Source: an uncultured Lachnospiraceae bacterium (GTDB lineage Bacteria; Bacillota; Clostridia; Lachnospirales; Lachnospiraceae). From it: DNA of 38,155 nt. The notes under the pieces were generated by a model. That model did not search any database and was not told the DNA's origin. It worked only from the letters and a program-made list of their open reading frames with translations. Location: NCBI GenBank assembly GCA_910585825.1, contig CAJUEY010000026.1, forward strand, positions 1 to 38,155. The letters run 5' to 3'. This document shows positions 7,877-16,529 of this stretch, piece by piece (position 1 is the stretch's first letter; every line of letters starts with the position of its first letter). The translations under genes and the position numbers were made by a program.

Positions 7877-8812
7877 TCATAATACTTCTTTCATCAACAA
7901 ATCCAGCATTTCTTCATAACGTTTCGTATCCTTATAGTAGCTCTCAGCGTGCGCCGCCCCTTCTACAATCAGCTTCCATTTCTTTGCTCCGCAGTTTTCA
8001 TACATCTTTTCACACATCCGGCAGGGAACAAAGGTATCGGCGCTGCCGTGAATAAACAGCGTCGGCGTCGTTGATTTTCTTACTTCCCTTGCCGCATTGC
8101 ATTCATCCATGCCGTAACCCGCCAGCTTTCTGTTCATAATATCTGCAATGGGAATAATCGGAAATGCCGGCATATGATACATCGAATGAAGTACATGGGT
8201 AAATACTTCCTTCGGAGAAGTAAAACCGCAGTCAGAAACGATTCCTTTTACCTGATCCGGCAGTTTTAATCCGCTCGTCATCAATACGGTTGCTGCTCCC
8301 ATGGAGGTACCGTGCAGAATAATTTTAATATCCTCGCCGCAGGTTTTCACCAGCCATTCGATCCACCGCAGAGCATCCTTCCTGTCTAAACAGCCAAAGC
8401 CGATATAATTCCCTTCACTTAAGCCATGCGCCCGTTCATCTACCAACAGCATGGCAAATCCCCGGCGCAGATAATAGTCCGAAAGCGCAATATAATCCTT
8501 CATCCCTTCGCTGGTATAACCATGAAAACAAAGCACAATCCGCTTACTGTTTTTGTTTGGGAAAAAAGTTCCATGCAGCTTCAATTCGTCATCCGCCGTA
8601 ATCCAAACATCCTCATGGGGCTGGGAAAGAAAATATTCCTTCCGTTTTCCGATGATATCTTTATACTGGCTCCAGTCAGTACCCGCCATTTTCATGGTCC
8701 GCTCTACTTTTGCCTTATTCCGTTTCATGGTTCTCCGATAAAAATATGCTGATATCAGAACCTCTGCCGATGCAAAAGCCGCGGCCGCTCCTATTACATT
8801 CCGTTTCTTCAT
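7877..8812 (-). CDS. Membrane-anchored alpha/beta hydrolase
   Basis: The 311-residue product has an N-terminal hydrophobic segment (about 7-25) that looks like an uncleaved anchor, then an alpha/beta hydrolase domain. The catalytic triad is visible: nucleophile S170 in HGTSMGAA, acid D259 in HGSADTFVP, and base H288 in GAAHAES. An oxyanion-hole FHGYT lies at 96-100. It most resembles the COG1073-type esterase/acyl-hydrolase group common in Firmicutes. Lying 30 nt before the condensation gene, it could act as a thioesterase that frees a stalled carrier product, or as an esterase on the final lipid. Orientation relative to the membrane is uncertain. Confidence 0.85.
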   Translation of the reverse strand: MKKRNVIGAAAAFASAEVLISAYFYRRTMKRNKAKVERTMKMAGTDWSQYKDIIGKRKEYFLSQPHEDVWITADDELKLHGTFFPNKNSKRIVLCFHGYTSEGMKDYIALSDYYLRRGFAMLLVDERAHGLSEGNYIGFGCLDRKDALRWIEWLVKTCGEDIKIILHGTSMGAATVLMTSGLKLPDQVKGIVSDCGFTSPKEVFTHVLHSMYHMPAFPIIPIADIMNRKLAGYGMDECNAAREVRKSTTPTLFIHGSADTFVPCRMCEKMYENCGAKKWKLIVEGAAHAESYYKDTKRYEEMLDLLMKEVL

Positions 8813-8871
8813 GAATCTCTGACCTCTTTATTTGTTACTATTCGCGGCCTTTTGACCGCTCATAGCAGACT

Positions 8872-9210
8872 TTATTTTTTCTTTTTCCTGCTGTCAATGA
8901 TTTCTTTTAATTTCAATGCTTTATCAATACTGCCTTCCACTTTCAGTTTCTGTGTCGTAACGGCCCAGACGGGATCTGTTTTTCCCTCTGCAATTTTCAT
9001 CAGCGTTTCTGCCGTACAGGTAAACATCGCATCTCTGTCATAATACTCATACGGTTCCACATAAAGCTTGCCTTCCTTTGCTTCCACGTAGAAGATCCCC
9101 TCTCCTTCTCCCGTAATGTTAAACTGGTAAGCCAAATGCTCAGTGATGTCGGAAATATCTGCTTCCATAAACTTTCCTTTTATTTCTGAAAAAAAATCTG
9201 CATATGTCAT
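8872..9210 (-). CDS. SCP2 sterol-binding-domain protein
   Basis: The 112-residue product matches single-domain SCP2-like lipid-binding proteins. Visible marks are the pattern YQFNITGEGEGIFYVEAKEGKL, acidic residues leading into TCTAETLMKIAEGKTDP, and a final segment KLKVEGSIDKALKLKEII. These proteins hold a hydrophobic ligand in a tunnel formed by a beta sheet and C-terminal helices. The start at 9210 is chosen because GGGAGGAG sits just upstream; a longer frame would run through the operator. It is the first gene of the operon, which suggests a lipid substrate or product, but the ligand is unknown. Confidence 0.85.
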   Translation of the reverse strand: MTYADFFSEIKGKFMEADISDITEHLAYQFNITGEGEGIFYVEAKEGKLYVEPYEYYDRDAMFTCTAETLMKIAEGKTDPVWAVTTQKLKVEGSIDKALKLKEIIDSRKKKK

Positions 9211-9231
9211 ATGCTCTCCTCCCTTATATTT

Positions 9232-9244
9232 TGACCATTGGTCA
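9232..9244. promoter_or_regulatory. TetR operator 1 (perfect palindrome)
   Basis: TGACCATTGGTCA is a perfect 13-bp palindrome. It lies at about +10 to +22 of the predicted operon transcript, between the promoter and the SCP2 gene, where a bound repressor would block elongation. Its half-site GACC/GGTC is shared with operator 2, 44 bp away centre to centre. Confidence 0.78.
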
Positions 9245-9260
9245 TATTTTATTTGTATAT

Positions 9261-9289
9261 ACCATAACACCAATTCGACCATCGGTCAA
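9261..9289 (-). promoter_or_regulatory. Promoter of the SCP2-hydrolase-condensation-ACP-ligase operon
   Basis: The minus strand shows TTGACC (9284-9289), a 17-nt spacer and TATGGT (9261-9266). The -35 box coincides with one half-site of operator 2. The -10 match is moderate, in keeping with a regulated promoter. Confidence 0.6.
9277..9287. promoter_or_regulatory. TetR operator 2
   Basis: GACCATCGGTC has the same GACC...GGTC half-sites as operator 1. It covers the -35 box of the leftward operon promoter and ends 5 bp before the -35 box of the TetR gene. A single repressor could therefore control both directions. Confidence 0.75.
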
Positions 9290-9292
9290 GTA

Positions 9293-9321
9293 TTGAATAA
9301 AAAATTTTTTTGTGCTATACT
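9293..9321 (+). promoter_or_regulatory. Promoter of the divergent TetR gene
   Basis: TTGAAT (9293-9298), a 17-nt spacer and TATACT (9316-9321) form a good sigma-A promoter. Transcription would begin near 9328, which rules out the upstream in-frame ATG at 9312 and supports the start at 9417 with an approximately 90-nt leader. Confidence 0.72.
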
Positions 9322-9416
9322 CTCCATGGTTGTTGCTTACTCCGCAGCCAATCACTTTTCATATACATTTTCAGGCAGCGATATATACTCTTATCATTGC
9401 CGGAAAGGCGGCAAAT

Positions 9417-10037
9417 ATGCCAATTTCAGATAAATATAACCGCATCCTGGATGCACTTCAAAAATTATTGGAAAATCAAAATATACAGAAAATTTCCGTC
9501 AGTGACATTGCGCAGACTGCCGGAATTGCAAAAGGCAGCATTTATTATTACTTTCCTTCCAAAGACGCCATTGTGGAAGCTTTGGTGGAGCGCAGCTATG
9601 CCGCTTCCATCGAAACAGCAAAACAGCTTGCCAAACAGACGGGCATCCCGCCCTTTACCCGTATGGCTCTTATTTTTCAGGCATGCCGGAACTCTTCTTC
9701 CGAATTTTTAAAACAGAATAAGGCAGCCACCAATTCCAGCATACAGGAACAGACGCTTTTGCATCACAAATATCTTCGCTATATTATTATGGAATTAAAA
9801 CCTGTACTTACCGAAATTATCCGCCAGGGAATTGACAACGGTGAAATTTCTTTTGAGCATCCGGATTCTCTGGCTGAAATTGTACTCCTGGTACTGACGG
9901 TAAAAATAGACAATACATTGATTCCTTCCACAAAAGAAGAGATTGAGCAGATTATTTTAGATTTGATCGTATTGCTGGAAAAGGGAACGGACAATCCGAA
10001 AGGATCTTTGAACTTTTTGACGCTTCCCATTTCCTGA
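9417..10037 (+). CDS. TetR/AcrR-family regulator of the divergent acyl operon
   Basis: The 206-residue product has an N-terminal TetR helix-turn-helix (about 5-52, recognition region AGIAKGSIYYYFPSKDAIVEAL) and a helical ligand-binding C-terminal domain. The start at 9417 follows AAAGGCGG and begins MPISDKYNRIL, the normal N-terminus of the family. The gene is divergent from the acyl operon and the intergenic region holds two matching operators, so it very probably represses both transcripts. The ligand is unknown; in this setting an acyl-CoA, fatty acid or the pathway product would be plausible. A terminator follows immediately. Confidence 0.88.
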   Translation: MPISDKYNRILDALQKLLENQNIQKISVSDIAQTAGIAKGSIYYYFPSKDAIVEALVERSYAASIETAKQLAKQTGIPPFTRMALIFQACRNSSSEFLKQNKAATNSSIQEQTLLHHKYLRYIIMELKPVLTEIIRQGIDNGEISFEHPDSLAEIVLLVLTVKIDNTLIPSTKEEIEQIILDLIVLLEKGTDNPKGSLNFLTLPIS

Positions 10038-10041
10038 AAAA

Positions 10042-10076
10042 GAAAAAGAGCGATTGCTTTTGCAATGCTCTTTTTC
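10042..10076. terminator. Bidirectional terminator between TetR and YfhO genes
   Basis: Stem arms 10042-10057 and 10062-10076 pair with one bulged base around a TTTT loop. The stem begins with A-runs and ends with T-runs on both strands. It lies between two convergent genes and overlaps their ends closely. Confidence 0.85.
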
Positions 10077-10079
10077 CGG

Positions 10080-12641
10080 TTACCACATTCTTAACACAAA
10101 AATCGACTCTCGTTTTTCCTCCTTTTTCTTTTTCTTAGAGGTAAGCTTTAAAAATCCGATCAGGCTGAATATGCTGAACATTATCCCTGAATGAAGATCG
10201 GGAGTCGCATACCTCATCACGATATAATGCTCGCCTTCTGTCACCGGGATTTCAATCAGACTGTTCATGAAACTTTCACCCTCTGTCTCCGTCCCATCTA
10301 CGTATATATGCCATCCTGCTTCTTTTGGCACGGAAAACAACAGACTGCCGTCCTTATCTGCATGAATACTCCCCCGGACCATCGTATCTGAAAATTCATC
10401 TATCTCAAATGTCTGTTTATTCAACGTTGCATAAGCCTGCAGAAACGCATCCATATTCAAAACATATGCCTTCACTTTGAAATTGGAAACATTGGAGCTG
10501 TTCTCAATTTCTACCACATCTCCTGCTTTGCACCAGCCTAAATCCAAAATATATCCATGATCGCATTTATTGAATTTTCGAACACGTTCTCCATTTGTCA
10601 CAGTGATATTCGTTACAGATGTATCTTCATATGTTCCATACAAACAGCCGTCTTCCGATACATTTATGACCGTTTTATCTGCCCTTACTTCCACCTGGCC
10701 GCCAAAAGGCTGAAACATTTCCTCTTCCGCTCCAAGAACGGCAGCCAGACGATTTAGATTTGTAATGGGAGCGCCGCTTTTGGGATTCCATTTTTCCTCC
10801 AGATCCTTCTCAATCATAAATCCAAAGGGCAGTGTATATTTGTTTTGATAGATGTAATTCTTTCCATCTTCCGCAGCCAATGTCTGAAGGGGGCTCTCTT
10901 CATAGGGACTTCCCGAAATCAGATATTTCACAGAAAGCATAGCAGAAGGCAGAGGCGTAGCGCCGCTGTAGCTGTAGAAATTTTTGCCGCCCTCCATGCC
11001 CATCTTTCTGTAAAACCGGCTGACTCCAATATTCATCAGGGAAGAAAACTGTGTGGCAGAAGAATATCCATACACCAATGCGTCGTTTTTGGTCAGACGT
11101 TCCATCTCTTCCACCCGGTAAAACGGCTCACTGTCTTTGGCCTCTATCTGGGTCAAAAGACATTTGACAGATTCCCAGTTCTTCGTATAACTACTGCGGC
11201 TGGTCGTGGAAAAACCTGTGAGATTGATATTTACAAAAAGTTCAAAAACAGCCAGAAATGCCAGTGTACAATGTACAAATTTTCGTAATACTTTCTTTTC
11301 TATCATACGGAGAATCAGCAGTATTCCATATAAAAGGATCAAAATCCTGGTGGCAAGCAGGTTGTTCCCCGTCACCATGCCGCTGTCTACCGTATATTCT
11401 GCTATAAGCAAAACAGCCATGGATACTGCCACGCCGAGCAGGACCTCCTGCCAGGTATTTCCTTTCCAATAATGATACGTTTCATAGGCCATAATAAGAA
11501 GCAGAAAAATATACAAAAAGGATTGTCTGCCGGGCAGGCTGTCAGGAAAATGCATTCCATGCCAGATAAAATCCAGAAAGTTATTGGAAAAACTCAGCCA
11601 GAAAAACAGGATGAAAGCCATATATCCCGCCTTTCTCTTTCTGGAAATTTTTCGGTTGCAGAGATACAGAACCAAAAACAGAAAAACAGCAGCGCCGCAA
11701 TAGAGATTCGGCCAATGATCCCGTCCCGTATAAACTTTCACATCAATGCAATGTCTTGCCAGCATGGAAACCAAATCAAAATACCACTCCATCGTATCCG
11801 GAAAAGAAATTCCGGCAGAACCGCTGTAACTTAACATGATGGCCTCCGGCAAAATCAAAGCGGCTCCCATTCCGCCCGCCAAAAGGGAATGAACTGTAAA
11901 CCAAAAAAAAGCCATGCACCTTTCTTTTCTTCCGGATAACGACTCCCAAATCAAAAACAGTGCATATAACGCCAAAAAAATGCAGAGCATGATCGCAATA
12001 TAAAAGTTAGACAGAATCGCCGCTGCCAGGCTGAGGCAGTACAGCCTGCTCTTTCCGTCTTTCATCAGCTTTTCCAGTCCCAGCACTGTAAGGGGCGCAA
12101 ACACAAGACAATCCAGCCACATAATATTCCAGCTGTATGCAGCCATATAACCGGACAGCGCATAAAACGCCGCAAATATTACAGAAGAAAAATCATTGTT
12201 TTCAAAATGATTCCAGATATATACTTCAAAAGACGCTCCGCAAAGTCCGATCTTTAACAAAATCAGAATTGTCATAAATTCAATCACATAAGAAGAAGGG
12301 CAAAGTATCAACAGCCAGTTGAACGGACTGGCCAGATAATAGGCAAACAATGATACAAAATCCGATCCGATTCCCAGCCGAAAAGAATACATCAGATTCT
12401 CTCCATTTTTTAATTTATCCATGAATTCGGTAAAAAACGGTTCATACTGATGATACATATCTATATGGAGAATACAGTTTTCTCCGAAAGGATATACTCC
12501 GTTTCCAATGCAGATCAAAATGGAAAGTATCACCGGCAGTCCAAACGCACACCAATACATACTCCGCCCATCTCCATATGCCGTCTTCCATCGGAGAGAC
12601 TGCCAGATTTTCCTTTTTCTTATAAATACCGGACGACTCAT
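10080..12641 (-). CDS. YfhO-family multi-spanning membrane protein (GT-C-like)
   Basis: The 853-residue product has about a dozen hydrophobic segments in its first 480 residues, then a large extracytoplasmic C-terminal domain (about 490-830) and a final membrane segment near the lysine-rich end. The N-terminal stretch with HIDMYHQYEPFF, followed by repeated aromatic-rich loops, matches the bacterial YfhO family. Members have been linked to glycosylation of lipoteichoic acid or other envelope polymers from lipid-linked sugars. It lies 65 bp downstream of an LTA-synthase-family gene in the same direction, which supports a role in modifying that polymer. Direct catalytic residues cannot be assigned from sequence. 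Confidence 0.85.
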   Translation of the reverse strand: MSRPVFIRKRKIWQSLRWKTAYGDGRSMYWCAFGLPVILSILICIGNGVYPFGENCILHIDMYHQYEPFFTEFMDKLKNGENLMYSFRLGIGSDFVSLFAYYLASPFNWLLILCPSSYVIEFMTILILLKIGLCGASFEVYIWNHFENNDFSSVIFAAFYALSGYMAAYSWNIMWLDCLVFAPLTVLGLEKLMKDGKSRLYCLSLAAAILSNFYIAIMLCIFLALYALFLIWESLSGRKERCMAFFWFTVHSLLAGGMGAALILPEAIMLSYSGSAGISFPDTMEWYFDLVSMLARHCIDVKVYTGRDHWPNLYCGAAVFLFLVLYLCNRKISRKRKAGYMAFILFFWLSFSNNFLDFIWHGMHFPDSLPGRQSFLYIFLLLIMAYETYHYWKGNTWQEVLLGVAVSMAVLLIAEYTVDSGMVTGNNLLATRILILLYGILLILRMIEKKVLRKFVHCTLAFLAVFELFVNINLTGFSTTSRSSYTKNWESVKCLLTQIEAKDSEPFYRVEEMERLTKNDALVYGYSSATQFSSLMNIGVSRFYRKMGMEGGKNFYSYSGATPLPSAMLSVKYLISGSPYEESPLQTLAAEDGKNYIYQNKYTLPFGFMIEKDLEEKWNPKSGAPITNLNRLAAVLGAEEEMFQPFGGQVEVRADKTVINVSEDGCLYGTYEDTSVTNITVTNGERVRKFNKCDHGYILDLGWCKAGDVVEIENSSNVSNFKVKAYVLNMDAFLQAYATLNKQTFEIDEFSDTMVRGSIHADKDGSLLFSVPKEAGWHIYVDGTETEGESFMNSLIEIPVTEGEHYIVMRYATPDLHSGIMFSIFSLIGFLKLTSKKKKKEEKRESIFVLRMW

Positions 12642-12706
12642 TTTCGTCTCCTTTCATTATCATCGTTCTGCTTTACCCATCCATGGATACCCGGAAGGTA
12701 TTTCTT

Positions 12707-14461
12707 TTATCTGTCAAAAAGCTGGTAATACTGTAATTTCTTATATTTCTCCAAATCTATTTCAGCGTCTGTTTCTTTCAAAATCCCCGCTGCAGATACA
12801 ACCGGACAGCTCTCTGACAATTCCAGAAGAAACTTCTGATACGCCGGCAGTTTTAATCCCGCCGCCTCTAAAACCTTTGCCCCCAGATAATTGGCGCTGG
12901 TATCTGCATTACGCTCTGTTTGAATATCATAATTAGTCCAAATCAGATAAGGCACCTGATAACGCAGAAACGTATCTTCTCCCGACAGCGAGCGGTAACT
13001 TTTCCCATTCAACTGCCAGACAGGCTCCGCTACCACGTCATTCGGCTGATGATCTCCGAAAAACACCACCATGACCGGCTCTTCTTCCTGAGAAAAATAA
13101 GAAATCAGCTCTTCCAGAGCCTCGTCTGTCTTTTTGATCAGAGACAGATAAGCAGACAGAGAATAGGAAGAAGCCCCTTCCACGGTAATATCCGGTGTAA
13201 AATTTTCATGTGCATCCTGATAAGAGCCGTGATTCTGCATCGTCACCTGAAACAAAAACAAAGGTTTATCTGCATCTTTTTCCTCATACGTGTCGATAAT
13301 CTCTTTCATGCAGGAGTCGTCGCTGATATACTGACGGACATAAGCACGGTTCCGATAGTCGTCAATAAACTTTGTATGAGAAAATCCCAACAGAGGATAT
13401 ACTTTATCCCTCTCCCAGCCAGAAGCCAGATAAGGATGCATGCCGTAAGTTTCATATCCCAGTTCCTTCAGATAAGAAGGCAGAGCCGGAATACTGTCAT
13501 GAATATACTGCTGATAGGGAATGCTGCCCTGAGGCAGAAAGGCCATCGTATTCCCTGTGAGAAATTCAAACTCCGTATTTGCCGTATTGCCGCCGCAGAC
13601 AGATACATTCAGATACCCGGTAATGGTATTGTCAGCCTCGGTAAATAAATGGCGGACAAAGGGCATATAATCCTGATTCGTCTGGAAATCTCCCAGCACG
13701 GAAAGGTCCGAAAATGCTTCGTCCATAATGACAATAATGTTGGGCATAGTCCCTTCCACGCCGTTTTTTTCGGAATCTTCTTTTTCGGAAGATTCGTAAG
13801 CCGCCAGCAGATCCTCTGCTTCTTCTGTTTGATATCCTGCCGGCTTCTCTACCGACAAATAGGGAAGCTCCATAACCATCGTCAAAGCAAATCCGTTCAC
13901 CTGCCACATATAAACAGGGGTAAAAAGCTTATTGTACATTCTGTGACGGTTCTGAAAATCTTCTTTCTGCAATACGCCTGAAAAGGCTCCCAGACAAAGC
14001 CCCGCTGCAAGAGCGGCAAATAACGTGGCATACCATTTCCATCTTGTAAAATCCACTTCCAGAAATCCTTCCAGATACAAGACAATTCCAAATCCCGCCA
14101 GAACTGCCGCCACCTGAAATGTGGGCATAAACTGATACTGATCGATCACGCTAAAAGCCGTGCCAATGGAAAAAATATCCCATGGCACAAAAGGCAGAGA
14201 ACGAAATGTGTATACATAGTAATTGACCAGGCCAATAACCATTGCACAAATCCCCTCTGCCCGCAGCGCCCACTTTACACTCCGGAATAAAAATATCAAA
14301 ATCCATGCCGCCAATTCAAACAACAGTATATTAAAAAGCTGTGACCAGGGCCTGACCTCTGTAAACCCATTGTGCGTATATGCCTCCAGCAGATAAAAAT
14401 GTACAATGGGAAACAGAGCCAGACCGCTTATCGTTCCAAATTTTTTTAATTTTGTACTCAT
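12707..14461 (-). CDS. LTA-synthase-family sulfatase-fold phosphotransferase
   Basis: The 584-residue product has about five membrane segments (residues about 10-175), then an extracellular sulfatase-fold domain. Active-site elements are visible: NIIVIMDEAFSDL with a metal-binding glutamate, GGNTANTEFEFLTG with the nucleophilic threonine, and FFGDHQPND with metal-binding aspartate and histidine. Family members polymerise or transfer glycerol phosphate from phosphatidylglycerol, or add phosphoglycerol or phosphoethanolamine to envelope glycans. Length is in the usual range. It starts 3 nt after the stop of the transglutaminase-like gene, so the two are likely coupled. Whether it makes true lipoteichoic acid is not decided by sequence. 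Confidence 0.88.
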   Translation of the reverse strand: MSTKLKKFGTISGLALFPIVHFYLLEAYTHNGFTEVRPWSQLFNILLFELAAWILIFLFRSVKWALRAEGICAMVIGLVNYYVYTFRSLPFVPWDIFSIGTAFSVIDQYQFMPTFQVAAVLAGFGIVLYLEGFLEVDFTRWKWYATLFAALAAGLCLGAFSGVLQKEDFQNRHRMYNKLFTPVYMWQVNGFALTMVMELPYLSVEKPAGYQTEEAEDLLAAYESSEKEDSEKNGVEGTMPNIIVIMDEAFSDLSVLGDFQTNQDYMPFVRHLFTEADNTITGYLNVSVCGGNTANTEFEFLTGNTMAFLPQGSIPYQQYIHDSIPALPSYLKELGYETYGMHPYLASGWERDKVYPLLGFSHTKFIDDYRNRAYVRQYISDDSCMKEIIDTYEEKDADKPLFLFQVTMQNHGSYQDAHENFTPDITVEGASSYSLSAYLSLIKKTDEALEELISYFSQEEEPVMVVFFGDHQPNDVVAEPVWQLNGKSYRSLSGEDTFLRYQVPYLIWTNYDIQTERNADTSANYLGAKVLEAAGLKLPAYQKFLLELSESCPVVSAAGILKETDAEIDLEKYKKLQYYQLFDR

Positions 14462-14464
14462 GCT

Positions 14465-16447
14465 TTACTTCTGAATCTTGACTGATTTTGCTTTGCTCCA
14501 GGCTCCGTATTTCTTCTTTCCGGAAACGGAATCAATCTGATACATACGGGCCTGTACATAATAGGTTTTTCCTTTGGTTAATTTCTGAAGGGTATAGCTG
14601 TTTCCTGGTATGGTTTTTTTCTTGGAAGATTTCATACTCTTCTTCGTAGAATACCGAATCTGATAACCATTTGCTGTACTGATATTTTTAATCTTGATCT
14701 TAATCGATCGTTTTGATTTGTTTTTGGCAGAAGAAATCGTTGCTTTTTTGGGATTTATTTTGGTCCACCTTGCATAGTAATCGCTGTCTGCCGTGATTTT
14801 GGTAGACGCACTGATCTTGCTTCCTCCATAAGGAGCTGTGTACCAGCCGTCAAATACATATCCGCTCCTCTTTGGATTGGGGAGCTGCCCCACGAGGGTG
14901 CAATAAAGCAATCCGCTTTTAGAAAGAGTGGTTATATTGGAACTTCCGATATAGCCTCCGTTTGCCCGGAATGTAATCCGGTACAGGGGAGTTATGGTCT
15001 GAGAGACAACTACACTGTCCAGATATCCGTTTGCTACAACCATTGCTTTCACCGTTGTATTGCCATAGAGCGGAAACGGACCTGTATACCGGACTGCTCT
15101 TGTAAATGCCGAAGAAGGCTCCCCTCCATTCGTCGTATAATAAACAGTTCCTCCTGCAGGAGCCGTAATGGTAACAACGCTGCCGGGACAGGAAATGACA
15201 GGCGCCCCCATCTCTCCTATGGCCTCAGGAATCGTTCCCGGATCATCGCTTGTAGCGCCGGAATCATAGGTCAGAGAAGGAAGCCGCCCATCCCAGATTG
15301 ACTCCGGTTTATCATGCGGCCCGTATAAGGAATCGTTACTCATAAAATACTGACTGCTCCTGTTAAAATATTGATAAGTGTAACCGTCATCTTCATCATT
15401 CCAGGTACAGTCTACATAATACCACGCACCGTTCAGCCGCACAATATTCCATTCGTGATCTTCGCTGGTCACAACGCCGCAGTCGATTCCCACTGCATTG
15501 CACAATAACTGCATCGCCTGGGAATATCCGGCGCATACCGTTGAATTTGTACAGAACACACTGTATATGGTCTGATTATATGGATTGACTGAAATCGTAT
15601 TATAATACGGATCGTAAATCACTTTTTCACAGATCATGTCATGTATTTTTTTCTCTTTTGCCCAATCTGTGCTCTCCTGATTAATCTCTGTCAGCCAGCT
15701 TTTAATCTCTGATTCTATTTTTTTCGTTGCCGCCTGTCTGGACGCCCCATTTGCAAAAGATACGTTTACCGACATATTGGCATATCCATAACTGGCTCCC
15801 ATAAATGATTCCAGAAAATAATACTGGGGATTGGAAAAATAAAACAGCAGAATTACATTGTCCGCCTGTGCCTCAGTTAATCCGCTGCCGCAGGGAACTG
15901 ATTTCGTTGTATAATAATAAATGGTTCTTCCTGTCTTTCGGTCATAATAGCTGCTTCTTTTCGTGAGAGATTCCGTTCCTGTCAGATATCCATAGCACAT
16001 ATCATCCAGTTTATCCCACAGATTTCTTTCATTCTGATTCAGCATATTGTAGTAATAATTAGTAGAATAAGTATCCCAGACAGCACGATATTTTGCAGAT
16101 CCCTTAATCAAAGCCTTCGTTTCCGACTCGTCATAGATTTCTGTGATATCCTCAGGTCTCAGGTCAATTTTGACAGGTTTCCGATATCCTGTAGGCATAG
16201 AACCAGGATTTAATTCTTTGGTTCCTGTTTCTTCCGGTTCATTTGATCCTTCCGGTTCCTCTGATTCCGGCTCTTGGCTTTCCAAAAGCTCTTCCCTTCC
16301 GGATTCTTCCGGCATCTCTTCTGTTTCTTCCCATGCCTCCGCTGCAATATTATTTTCTGCGGATATCACTTTTGCCGCAATGTTTTCTGCCATTCCGCCA
16401 AACAACAGTGCAGAGGACAATAAAAGCGCTAAAATACGTTGTTTCAT
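14465..16447 (-). CDS. Secreted transglutaminase-like protein with Flg_new and FN3 domains
   Basis: The 660-residue product starts at 16447 after AAGGAG, giving the signal peptide MKQRILALLLSSALLFGG. An acidic Glu/Pro linker follows (about 38-80). A transglutaminase-like domain spans about 240-365 with a Cys-His-Asp triad at C305 (VCAGYS), H331 (DHEWN) and D346 (VDCTWND). Then come a chitobiase-type beta-sandwich with VYYTTNGGEPSS (about 415-485), a Listeria-Bacteroides/Flg_new repeat (about 490-560, ending DSDYYARW) and a basic FN3-like C-terminus. It may cleave or crosslink amide bonds in peptidoglycan or surface proteins. The gene is the first of a block leading to LtaS-like and YfhO-like genes. 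No sortase motif is seen. Confidence 0.85.
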   Translation of the reverse strand: MKQRILALLLSSALLFGGMAENIAAKVISAENNIAAEAWEETEEMPEESGREELLESQEPESEEPEGSNEPEETGTKELNPGSMPTGYRKPVKIDLRPEDITEIYDESETKALIKGSAKYRAVWDTYSTNYYYNMLNQNERNLWDKLDDMCYGYLTGTESLTKRSSYYDRKTGRTIYYYTTKSVPCGSGLTEAQADNVILLFYFSNPQYYFLESFMGASYGYANMSVNVSFANGASRQAATKKIESEIKSWLTEINQESTDWAKEKKIHDMICEKVIYDPYYNTISVNPYNQTIYSVFCTNSTVCAGYSQAMQLLCNAVGIDCGVVTSEDHEWNIVRLNGAWYYVDCTWNDEDDGYTYQYFNRSSQYFMSNDSLYGPHDKPESIWDGRLPSLTYDSGATSDDPGTIPEAIGEMGAPVISCPGSVVTITAPAGGTVYYTTNGGEPSSAFTRAVRYTGPFPLYGNTTVKAMVVANGYLDSVVVSQTITPLYRITFRANGGYIGSSNITTLSKSGLLYCTLVGQLPNPKRSGYVFDGWYTAPYGGSKISASTKITADSDYYARWTKINPKKATISSAKNKSKRSIKIKIKNISTANGYQIRYSTKKSMKSSKKKTIPGNSYTLQKLTKGKTYYVQARMYQIDSVSGKKKYGAWSKAKSVKIQK

Positions 16448-16474
16448 ATTCCTTCTCCTTCCATAGTCCTGTTT

Positions 16475-16501
16475 GTAACTGCTCAACAATTTCACAGTTA
16501 C
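16475..16501. promoter_or_regulatory. Dyad upstream of the transglutaminase-like gene
   Basis: GTAACTG (16475-16481) and CAGTTAC (16495-16501) are perfect inverted 7-mers separated by 13 bp. They lie 28-54 bp before the start codon and could be an operator or a leader hairpin. A possible -10 (TACAAT on the minus strand) lies just upstream, but no convincing -35 was found. Confidence 0.3.
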
Positions 16502-16529
16502 TCCTGTTTTTATATTGTACTATATTCTG

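Noticed and set aside
9312..9416. Extended N-terminus for the TetR regulator
   Set aside because: The ATG at 9312 lies upstream of the predicted transcription start, and TetR proteins begin near the helix-turn-helix as at 9417.
12920..13648. Plus-strand open frame of 242 codons inside the LTA-synthase-like gene
   Set aside because: It is antisense to the sulfatase domain with conserved active-site motifs, has no ribosome site and shows no recognisable domain.
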